NCBI RefSeq assembly: GCF_000719335.1
Contig: NZ_JOGB01000009.1
Span: 62,001 to 126,000, forward strand
DNA length: 64,000 nucleotides
Source: Streptomyces sp. NRRL S-87
Lineage (GTDB): Bacteria > Actinomycetota > Actinomycetes > Streptomycetales > Streptomycetaceae
Reading direction: 5' to 3'
The stretch's first letter is position 1. Each line of letters starts with the position of its first letter. Below are positions 50,805-58,185 of this stretch, piece by piece. The translations under genes and the position numbers were made by a program. Under the pieces are notes generated by a model, which was not told where the DNA came from, made no database searches, and saw only the letters and a program-made list of their open reading frames with translations.

Positions 50805-53792
50805 ATGCGTACCAGCGAGGAGATCTACCACCAGGTGCGGTGGGATCCGCGCTTCGATCCGGCGCGGTTCGTGCTCGGACTGCTCCAGCGCGGGGCGCCG
50901 CCGAAGCGCGTGCCGCTGCCGTCGTTCGTACCCGGGGGCGACATCCCCTGGCACCGGGTGCTGTTCGTGGAGGCGGACGGCGAGCTGGTGTGGGACCGGG
51001 CGAGCGGGTTGGACGTGGTGGGGCGCTCGGCGGCCGGGCGGGTGCGCGAGCCGCGGCGGCTGCGGGCGCCGTTCTTCACGGCGCGCACCCCGTACGCCTG
51101 GCGGGAGGGGCGCTGGCAGCCGGTGCCGGAGGCCGGGCCGGCCGGGTCCGACCGGGGCGCGGCGGCCGCCGGGGCGGCCACGGCGGCGGGGTCCGCGGCC
51201 CGGGTGCGCCTGCTGACGTGGAACACCCTGTGGGACCGGTACGACGCCGACCGCATCGACACCGCGCGCCGCCGGCCCCGGCTGCTGGCCGCACTCGCGG
51301 CCGCGGACGCCGACGTGATCGCCCTCCAGGAGGTCGAACCGGCCCTGGTGGAGCTGCTGTCGGCGGCCCCCTGGGTGCGCGAGGGGTACGTGCTGGGCGC
51401 CGACCCGGCCGGCCGGGACGCCGCCGACAGCGGACTGCTGCTGCTCAGCCGGCTGCCCGTCCGCGAGGCGGGCGTGCACGCACTCGGCCCGCACAAGGCC
51501 GTGTCCGCCGTCGTGGTGGACACGGCGGCCGGCTACCCGCTGACGGTGGCGGCCACCCACCTGTCCAGCGACCACTCGGCGGGCGCGACGGACCGGCGGA
51601 CGGCCGAACTGGCCCGCATCGCCGAGGGGCTGGCCGGCGTGGACGGCGAGATCGCGCTGCTCGGCGACTTCAACGACGGGCGTTCCTCCCCCGAAGGGCC
51701 GGCCGCCGTACTGGGGATGCGCGACGCGTGGGAGGAGGCGTACGGTCCGGGCGACAGCACCCCGACCTTCGACCCGGCCGTCAACCCGCTGGCCGCGGTC
51801 TCCTCGCTCACCGGCCGGGCCTCGCGCCTGGACCGGATCCTGGTGCGGGGCGCGGCCGCCGTGGCGGGGGCGGCCCTGCTGGGTGACGCGCCGGGGCCGG
51901 ACGGGCTGTTCGTCTCCGACCACTACGGCGTACGGGCCGACCTCCGGTACGCCCCGGCGGGGGCGCAGGACGGGCCGGCCGGCCCGGACGGCGCGGACGT
52001 GCTGGACGCGGCCCCTTCGGTCCGGACGGCGCTGGCCTGGCTGCCGCCCGCGGAACTGCTGCCGGCGGTGGACGGTTTGAGGGAGTCGTACGACCCGCAG
52101 GTCCGGCGCTGGCCCGCGCACGTGAACCTGCTCTTCGGCTTCGCGCCGGAGCACGAGTTCGAGCGGGCCGCGGCCCTGGTCGGCGAAGTCGCGGCGCGGA
52201 CCGAGCCGTTCCCGGTGCGGGTGGCGGGGGTGTACACGTTCGGGCACCGCGAGGACGCCACGGTGTGGCTCGACCCGGCGGCCGACGGCGACGGGCCGTG
52301 GCAGCACCTGCGCGCCGCGCTCGCCGAGCGCTTCCCGGCCTGCCGGGGGCGGGCCGACGGCTTCACCCCGCACCTCACCCTCGGGCGCACCCGGGAGCCG
52401 CACCGCGTCGCGGCCGTCTGCGAGCAGCGGCTCGCCGGCGCGCCGACGGCGGCGCTGGTGGGCGAACTGGCCCTCCTGTCCCGGCGGGGCGAGGAGCCGA
52501 TGCGGGTGCGGGCCCTCGTGGAGCTCGGCACCGGGGCCGTCACGTGGCTGCCGGAGCTGCCGGAGTCCCCCGCGCCCGCGGTGCGGGCGGAGCAGTCTCG
52601 TCCGGACGCCGCCCTGGACGCGGGCCCGGACGAGGACGGGGTGGCCCGGGACGTGTCCGCGCGGGTGGCGGAGGCGCTCGGCGAGGGGGTCGTGCGGACC
52701 GTCGGTTCGCGGGCCATGGGCTGTGCCCTGCCCGGCGCGGACCTGGACCTCGTGGCCGTCCTTCCGGGAACGCCCGATCCCGCGGAGGCGGAGGCCCGGA
52801 TCGCGGCCGCGTTCCCGGAGGCGGGGGCGCTGCGCCGGGTGGTGGGCGCACGGGTGCCGGGACTGCGGTTCTCGGTCGGCACGCTGGGGGTGGACCTGGT
52901 GGTCGTGGGCGCGGGAGCGCTCGACCCGGCCGTGGCCACGCGGCGCCGGTCCGAACTGGGCGAGGCGGCGGCCGTCGCCCTGAGCGCGGTGAGCGACGCG
53001 GAGGCCGTGCGGTCCGCCGTGGCCGGCCGCGAGCCCGAGTTCACGCGCCTCGCCCGCCGCGTCAAGGCCTGGGCGGGGGCCCGCGGCCTGGACTCCGGCC
53101 CGTTCGGCGGCCTTCCCGGCCTGGCCTGGACCGTCCTGGCGGCGCACACGGTCGCGACCGCGGCCACCCCCACGACCGCGCGCACGGGAGCCGGGGACGA
53201 GGCCCTGCTGCGGGACTTCTTCGCGACGTGGGCGGCCTGGGACTGGCACGAACCGGTCGCCCTCGACGCGGGCGCGGGACCGTCCGTACCCGCCGCCGTG
53301 GGAGCGCCGGGAGGGGCGGCGCTGACCGTGCTCACCCCCTCCGCCCCGGTCCGGAGCTGTACCGCGCAGGTGTCACCGGGCTTCCGGGACCTGGTCACCC
53401 AGGAGCTCTACCGGGCCTGGGAGTTGCTGGAGGCCGACCCCCGCGGCTGGACGGACGTCACGGCACCGCCTCCGCTGCACCGCCGCCATGCCGCGTGGGC
53501 CGTGGTGACCGTACGGGCGCACGGATCCGCCGGGTTCGAGGAGTCGATGGGCCGCGTGCGGGGTCGGCTGCGCGCGCTGCTCGGGGCCCTGGAGGAGGCC
53601 GGCGCGCCGGACGCCCACGCCTGGCCGCGGCCGCTGCGCCCGGGTGCGCTGCGGGCCCGGCTCGTGATCGGGCTGGGCCGGACGCCGCCGGACGCGGAAC
53701 GGCTGGCCGGGCTGGCCCGGGCCTGGGGCCGGGACCTGGACGGGGTGGACGTGACCCGGGTCGAGGGAGGCTCCCTCCCGACCCTCGCCTGA
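50805..53792 (+). CDS. Four-domain RNA end-processing protein: MJ1316, EEP, 2H, poly(A)-polymerase-like
   Basis: 995 residues; ATG at 50805 with GAGGGA upstream. (1) Residues 1-75, MJ1316/DUF504 RNA cyclic-group end-recognition domain. (2) About 133-382, endonuclease-exonuclease-phosphatase domain with N140 (LTWNTLWD), E176 (LQEVE), D288 (GDFND) and SDH 371-373. (3) About 405-585, 2H phosphoesterase with H439 (HVNLLFG; Asn where Ser/Thr is usual) and HLTLG at 523-527. (4) About 615-995, nucleotidyltransferase of poly(A)-polymerase type with GS (634-635) and D646, D648 (PGADLDL). Together with the upstream ligase-kinase this fits a repair path opening 2',3'-cyclic ends, removing or adding nucleotides and sealing. 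Confidence 0.87.
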   Translation: MRTSEEIYHQVRWDPRFDPARFVLGLLQRGAPPKRVPLPSFVPGGDIPWHRVLFVEADGELVWDRASGLDVVGRSAAGRVREPRRLRAPFFTARTPYAWREGRWQPVPEAGPAGSDRGAAAAGAATAAGSAARVRLLTWNTLWDRYDADRIDTARRRPRLLAALAAADADVIALQEVEPALVELLSAAPWVREGYVLGADPAGRDAADSGLLLLSRLPVREAGVHALGPHKAVSAVVVDTAAGYPLTVAATHLSSDHSAGATDRRTAELARIAEGLAGVDGEIALLGDFNDGRSSPEGPAAVLGMRDAWEEAYGPGDSTPTFDPAVNPLAAVSSLTGRASRLDRILVRGAAAVAGAALLGDAPGPDGLFVSDHYGVRADLRYAPAGAQDGPAGPDGADVLDAAPSVRTALAWLPPAELLPAVDGLRESYDPQVRRWPAHVNLLFGFAPEHEFERAAALVGEVAARTEPFPVRVAGVYTFGHREDATVWLDPAADGDGPWQHLRAALAERFPACRGRADGFTPHLTLGRTREPHRVAAVCEQRLAGAPTAALVGELALLSRRGEEPMRVRALVELGTGAVTWLPELPESPAPAVRAEQSRPDAALDAGPDEDGVARDVSARVAEALGEGVVRTVGSRAMGCALPGADLDLVAVLPGTPDPAEAEARIAAAFPEAGALRRVVGARVPGLRFSVGTLGVDLVVVGAGALDPAVATRRRSELGEAAAVALSAVSDAEAVRSAVAGREPEFTRLARRVKAWAGARGLDSGPFGGLPGLAWTVLAAHTVATAATPTTARTGAGDEALLRDFFATWAAWDWHEPVALDAGAGPSVPAAVGAPGGAALTVLTPSAPVRSCTAQVSPGFRDLVTQELYRAWELLEADPRGWTDVTAPPPLHRRHAAWAVVTVRAHGSAGFEESMGRVRGRLRALLGALEEAGAPDAHAWPRPLRPGALRARLVIGLGRTPPDAERLAGLARAWGRDLDGVDVTRVEGGSLPTLA

Positions 53793-53832
53793 CCCGCGCC
53801 CCGGAGGCGCCGCCCGGCCCCGTCGGGAGTCT

Positions 53833-54780
53833 TCAGGCCCGGCGTTCGGATCGGCCCCCGGGCGCCGGGTCGCCGGGCGCGCCGTCCGCCGGCCGCCCCG
53901 CGCCCCCGGAGCCGCCGCGCAGGGCCCCGAGGTATACCCCGAGCAGGATCAGCGGCGTGCCCAACAGCAGGGAGGCGCTGAGGGGTTCGGCGTCGAGCCG
54001 GGCGGAGAGCAGGATCGTGACGGGTGGGATGACCACGAACACGTACGCGGCCCGCGAGGCACCCCAGTGATCGATGACCACGAGGTAGAGCACGAACGTC
54101 AGGACCGACCCGGCGAGGACCATGTAGGCGACGGCCCACCACGTCGCGGCCCGCTCCGGCAGCTCCCACCGGTCCCCGGCGGCCCGCGAACCGGCGAACA
54201 GCAGCAGCGTGGCGGCCGACATCCCGACGGCGTTCATGGCCACGGGGTGCACGTGCGGGAACCGGCGGACGAGGACCGCCGCCTGGGCGAAGCACAGGAC
54301 CGCGCCGAAGACCGCCAGCAGCGACGCAACCGGTACGTCCGCCTGGAGCGGCGCCCGCGAGACCAGCGCGACGCCCGTGGCGGCGAGGAGCGTGCCGAAC
54401 ACGGCGGACGCGCGGAAGCGTTCCTGCCGCTGGGCCGCCGCCAGCAGCAGCGTGACCAGGGGTACCAGCGCCAGGACGGTCTGGCCGAGTCCGGCGTGGA
54501 TGTGGACCAGGGCGTAGTAGGCGAGCGCGGAGGTGACGCCGAAGTTCAGGGTGCCGAAGAGCGCGGCCCCCGCCAGGGCCCGGCCGCGCGGGAACCCCAC
54601 GCGCAACACGGCCATGAGCAGGAGCAGGACCAGCGAGGCGCCGCCGAAGCGCAGGGCGGCACCCCACAGGGGGTCGAGCTCACGGTTGCTGAACCGCACG
54701 CCCACCGCGTTCCCGCCACCGAGCAGGGCGCACCCGAGGAACGAGCCCAGCGCCACCCGATCCACGCCACCACGCAGCAC
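53833..54780 (-). CDS. EamA/DMT-family membrane transporter
   Basis: 315 residues with ten hydrophobic helices in two EamA repeats. The repeats are seen in VALGSFLGCALLGGGNAVGV and later AVAYMVLAGSVLTFVLYLVV. The start is uncertain: GTG at 54780 is used, but GTG 54765 is possible, and ribosome sites are weak. Such transporters export metabolites or amino-acid-like compounds. The C-terminal 30 residues are Gly/Pro/Arg-rich. It converges on the RNA-repair operon. Confidence 0.87.
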   Translation of the reverse strand: MLRGGVDRVALGSFLGCALLGGGNAVGVRFSNRELDPLWGAALRFGGASLVLLLLMAVLRVGFPRGRALAGAALFGTLNFGVTSALAYYALVHIHAGLGQTVLALVPLVTLLLAAAQRQERFRASAVFGTLLAATGVALVSRAPLQADVPVASLLAVFGAVLCFAQAAVLVRRFPHVHPVAMNAVGMSAATLLLFAGSRAAGDRWELPERAATWWAVAYMVLAGSVLTFVLYLVVIDHWGASRAAYVFVVIPPVTILLSARLDAEPLSASLLLGTPLILLGVYLGALRGGSGGAGRPADGAPGDPAPGGRSERRA

Positions 54781-54991
54781 CGGCCCACCGTAAGCCGCGT
54801 GCCGCGCCGGCACGGCCGCGACACACGCCGGTGAGGACACGCGCCGTACGGGTGCGGAGCGGGCCGCGGGGCCGGGGGGACCGCCGCCGGGACGCAGCGG
54901 CGCCCGGCAGGGGCGGAGCGCACCCGCCGGGCAAAAGAAAAGCGGCAAGGGGGAAACCCACTCCTTGCCACTCTCAACGTATAGCGCACGG

Positions 54992-55012
54992 GGGGCCTTG
55001 CGGCAAGGCCCC
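54992..55012. promoter_or_regulatory. Rifamycin-associated element (RAE)
   Basis: The core GGGCCTTGCGGCAAGGCCC (54993-55011), flanked by one more G and C, is a near-perfect inverted repeat matching the 19-base RAE (GGGGCTTGCGGCAAGGCCC as I recall it), differing by one inserted C. In actinobacteria the RAE precedes rifamycin-inactivating genes and helR. It lies about 100 bases before the helR start. Confidence 0.85.
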
Positions 55013-55048
55013 GGTCCTGGCGCACAATCACTGGCCTCTGCCAGGACC
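55013..55048. promoter_or_regulatory. Hairpin in the helR leader
   Basis: GGTCCTGG (55013-55020) pairs with CCAGGACC (55041-55048). It directly follows the RAE and may shape the 5' leader of the message. Confidence 0.5.
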
Positions 55049-55113
55049 TGCGGAAATCGGAGATTCACGGAGTGCATGCGCATGTGTCGGTTCGTGCGGA
55101 CGGAGCCGATGAG

Positions 55114-57429
55114 ATGACCTGCCCGACCACCATGAGCGCGTTCGACCTTCCCGACCGCCTCTCCCCCAAGGCCGATCCGACGCTGATCGCCGACGACGAG
55201 CGGCACTTCACCGCCGTCGCCGAGAGCCTGGGGCGGACGATCACCGAGCTGTCCGACCAGTTGGCCGCCGTGCTCAGGGCGCCCGGCGGCGCCGGCCGCG
55301 CGGCCATGGAACGCGACGCGGAGGTCCACCGGCTGACCGGGCGGCTGCGCGCGCTGCGCCGCTTCGGCCTGGACCTGTGCCTGGGGCGCATCGTCCCCGC
55401 GGACGGCACCGGGCCCCTCTACGTCGGCCGGCTCGGCCTCACCGACAGCACCGGGCGCCGGCTGCTGGTCGACTGGCGCTCCCCTGCGGCGGAACCCTTC
55501 TTCGCCGCGACCCACGCCCACCCGATGGGCCTGACCAGCCGTCGCAGGTACCGCTGGACCGACGGCCGGGTGAGCGACTACTGGGACGAGGTGTTCACCC
55601 CCGACGGGCTGGAGGGGCACGCCGCGCTCGACGACCAGTCGGCGTTCATCGCCAGTCTGGGCAGCAGCCGCTCGCCCCGGATGCGGGACGTGCTGGCGAC
55701 GATCCAGGCGGACCAGGACGCGATCATCCGGGCGGGGTCCCGGGGAGCGCTCGTCGTCGACGGCGGTCCGGGTACCGGCAAGACGGTCGTCGCGCTGCAC
55801 CGATCCGCCTACCTCGTCCACTCCGACCCGCGCCTCGCCCACCGTCGCGGCGGCGTGCTGTTCGTCGGGCCGCACCAGCCGTACCTGGACTACGTAGCCG
55901 ACGTCCTGCCCCGGCTGGGCGAGGAGGGCGTCCAGACGTGCACCCTGCGGGACCTGGTCGCCGAGGGCGCCGGCGCGGGCCCCGACACCGACCCGGAGGC
56001 GGCCCGGCTGAAGTCGTCGGCGGCCATGGTGGGGGCGGTCGAGACGGCCGTCCGCTTCTACGAGGAGCCGCCCACCGAGGCGCTGGTGCTCTCGACCCCG
56101 TGGGCGGACGTGCGGCTGACCGCCGACGACTGGGCCGAGGCGTTCCGGGTACCCGGCCCGGGCGCACCGCACAACGAGGCGCGCGACCGGATCCTGGAGG
56201 AGCTGGTCTCGATCCTGGTCGACAAGGCGACGGGCACCGACGACGGCCTCGGCTACCGCGGTGGTGAGGACGAGCCCGACGCGTACGACGTCTACGACCA
56301 CCGGGACCGCGACGACCACGACCACCGGGGCGGGGACGGGGACGGCGACGACGACGTCCCGGCCGGCCCGCTGCGCGCGTGGCTGCTGAAGGACCGGGAG
56401 CTGGCCGGGGCCCTCGACCGTGCCTGGCCCCTGCTCGACGCGGCCGACCTGGTCGGGGACCTGTGGTCGGTGCCCGCGTACCTGCGGATGTGCGCTCCCT
56501 GGCTCACCCGCGAGGAGGTGCGCACGCTCCAGCGCGAGGACCCGCGGGCCTGGACGGTGCCGGACCTGCCGCTGCTGGACGCGGCACGGCAGCGGCTCGG
56601 CGACCCGGCGGCGTCGCTGCGCCGGCGCCGCCGGGAGTCCGCCGCCGCGGCCGAACGCGAGCGCCTGGCCGGTGTGATCGAGGACGTGCTCGCGGCGGAC
56701 CAGGACGGGGAGGGGGCGGTGACCATGCTGCGCGGACGCGACCTGCGGGACAGCCTCGTCGACGGGACGGCGCTGCCCGACGCGGCCGGCCGGGACCTGC
56801 TGGCCGGGCCGTTCGCGCACGTCGTCGTGGACGAGGCGCAGGAGCTGACCGACGCGGAGTGGCAGATGCTCCTGCTGCGCTGCCCGTCGCGCAGCTTCAC
56901 CGTCGTCGGCGACCGCGCGCAGGCCCGGCACGGGTTCACCGAGTCCTGGCGGGAGCGGCTGGAGCGCATCGGGCTCGACCGGATCGAGGTGGCCTCGCTG
57001 AGCGTCAACTACCGCACGCCGGAGGAGGTGATGGCGGAGGCCGAGCCGGTCATCCGGGCGGTGCTGCCGGACGCCAACGTGCCGGCCTCCGTCCGCAGCT
57101 CCGGGGTGCCCGTCGGCCGCGGGACGGTGGCTGACCTGGACGCGGTGCTGGAGGCCTGGCTCGCCGAGCACGCCGAGGGGACGGCCTGTGTCATCGGCGG
57201 GCCGCCGGCCGGGTTCCGGGAGACCTCCCGGGTCCGCGCGCTGACGCCCCGGCTGTCGAAGGGGCTCGAGTTCGACCTGGTCGTCCTCATCGACCCGGAC
57301 CGCTTCGGGAGCGGGACCGAGGGGGCGGTGGACCGGTACGTGGCGATGACGCGGGCGACGCGCCGGCTGGTCGTCCTCACCACCCCTGAGCCCGGCGGGC
57401 ACCCCCTGAGCCCGGCGGGCACCCCCTGA
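55114..57429 (+). CDS. helR: RNA polymerase recycling motor ATPase HelR
   Basis: 771 residues from an ATG at 55114 with GGAG eight bases upstream. It is a UvrD-like two-domain motor protein: Walker A GGPGTGKT near 217, Walker B VVVDEAQEL, SVNYRTPEEV and the last motif SKGLEFDLVVLID. The N-terminal coiled region (KADPTLIADDERHFTAVAES) fits the secondary-channel arm of HelD/HelR. An Asp/His/Gly-rich insertion (about 388-412) may be the acidic primary-channel loop. HelR frees RNA polymerase from stalled complexes and expels rifamycin. An upstream RAE supports that it is the rifamycin-inducible HelR and not housekeeping HelD. The 3' end lies in a 20-base tandem repeat. Confidence 0.9.
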   Translation: MTCPTTMSAFDLPDRLSPKADPTLIADDERHFTAVAESLGRTITELSDQLAAVLRAPGGAGRAAMERDAEVHRLTGRLRALRRFGLDLCLGRIVPADGTGPLYVGRLGLTDSTGRRLLVDWRSPAAEPFFAATHAHPMGLTSRRRYRWTDGRVSDYWDEVFTPDGLEGHAALDDQSAFIASLGSSRSPRMRDVLATIQADQDAIIRAGSRGALVVDGGPGTGKTVVALHRSAYLVHSDPRLAHRRGGVLFVGPHQPYLDYVADVLPRLGEEGVQTCTLRDLVAEGAGAGPDTDPEAARLKSSAAMVGAVETAVRFYEEPPTEALVLSTPWADVRLTADDWAEAFRVPGPGAPHNEARDRILEELVSILVDKATGTDDGLGYRGGEDEPDAYDVYDHRDRDDHDHRGGDGDGDDDVPAGPLRAWLLKDRELAGALDRAWPLLDAADLVGDLWSVPAYLRMCAPWLTREEVRTLQREDPRAWTVPDLPLLDAARQRLGDPAASLRRRRRESAAAAERERLAGVIEDVLAADQDGEGAVTMLRGRDLRDSLVDGTALPDAAGRDLLAGPFAHVVVDEAQELTDAEWQMLLLRCPSRSFTVVGDRAQARHGFTESWRERLERIGLDRIEVASLSVNYRTPEEVMAEAEPVIRAVLPDANVPASVRSSGVPVGRGTVADLDAVLEAWLAEHAEGTACVIGGPPAGFRETSRVRALTPRLSKGLEFDLVVLIDPDRFGSGTEGAVDRYVAMTRATRRLVVLTTPEPGGHPLSPAGTP

Positions 57430-57460
57430 GCCCGGCGGGCACCCCCTGAGCCCGGCGGCC
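57381..57460. repeat. Four 20-base tandem repeats across the helR stop codon
   Basis: Unit ACCCCCTGAGCCCGGCGGGC; copies at 57381 (first base C), 57401, 57421 and 57441 (one change at the end). Twenty is not a multiple of three, so copy number changes the C-terminal residues of HelR; the stop TGA comes from the repeat itself. Confidence 0.9.
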
Positions 57461-57483
57461 GCCCGCGGAGCTCGCGGGCGGCC
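57457..57483. terminator. Bidirectional terminator
   Basis: GGCCGCCCGCG (57457-57467), loop GAGCT, CGCGGGCGGCC (57473-57483). It lies between the convergent helR and DHFR-like genes. Confidence 0.8.
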
Positions 57484-57494
57484 CGGCCGGCGGG

Positions 57495-58061
57495 TCAGAC
57501 GTGCTCGTGGCGGAGCACCACCACGCCGTTGCCGAAGGTGCGGGTCCCGGTGAGGCGGAGCGGGCGGGGCGACATCCGCTCCCCGGACGGGAAGAGCGGC
57601 CGGCCGGCGCCGATCAGCACCGGGTGGACGGAGATCTCGTACGCGTCGATCAGGTCGTGGCGCGCGAAGCTGCGCGCGAGGTCGGGTCCGCCGACGACCA
57701 GGTCGCCGCCGGGCCGGGCCTTGAGCGCCCGGATCCGGTCGGGGTCGACCTCGCGCTCGATGGTGGTGTTCCAGCCCGCCTCGGCCAGGGTCCGGGAGTA
57801 CACCGTCTTCGGCATGTCCCGCCAGATGCCGGCGAACTCCGCCATCGGCCCGGCGTTCGCGGGATCGGAGTCGGCGGTCGGCCAGAAGTCCGCCATCAGC
57901 TGGTAGGTGACCCGGCCGTGGATGAACCCGCCCATGGTCCGCAGCCGGTCGTTGAAGTACGTGTGGACCTCGTCGTCGACCAGGTGCCAGTCGATCTCGC
58001 GGTCCGGGCCCTCGAAGAACCCGTCGAGCGAGACGGAAATCATCAGGATGATCTTCCTCAC
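57495..58061 (-). CDS. Dihydrofolate-reductase-like (RibD C-terminal) protein
   Basis: 188 residues, GTG at 58061. It begins RKIILMISVSLDGFFEGP, the usual start of the DHFR/RibD-C group, with GGFIHGRVTYQLMADFW, VVGGPDLARSFARHDL and HPVLIGAGRPLF typical of the NADPH-binding core. These stand-alone members reduce unknown pyrimidine- or pteridine-like compounds. It converges on helR and is divergent from the helicase gene. Confidence 0.9.
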   Translation of the reverse strand: MRKIILMISVSLDGFFEGPDREIDWHLVDDEVHTYFNDRLRTMGGFIHGRVTYQLMADFWPTADSDPANAGPMAEFAGIWRDMPKTVYSRTLAEAGWNTTIEREVDPDRIRALKARPGGDLVVGGPDLARSFARHDLIDAYEISVHPVLIGAGRPLFPSGERMSPRPLRLTGTRTFGNGVVVLRHEHV

Positions 58062-58185
58062 CCGGGCAGCCTACGTCCGCCGGACCGCACGGCCCCGCCG
58101 ACGGGCCGTGCTGCCCCCGGGACGGTCCGGGCCGGTGGGCCAGAATGGGGACGGCGGACGACGACACGTGGACGAGGGCGAGGGC

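Larger units (their letters stand above)
54781..55113. other. Structured leader and promoter region of helR
   Basis: 333 bases. Besides the RAE it holds an inverted GGCAAGG (54945-54951) and CCTTGCC (54963-54969), a TATAGC that may be a -10 box, and a GGTCCTGG/CCAGGACC hairpin. The GGCAAGG-type arms can pair with each other in more than one way. No gene. Confidence 0.55.
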
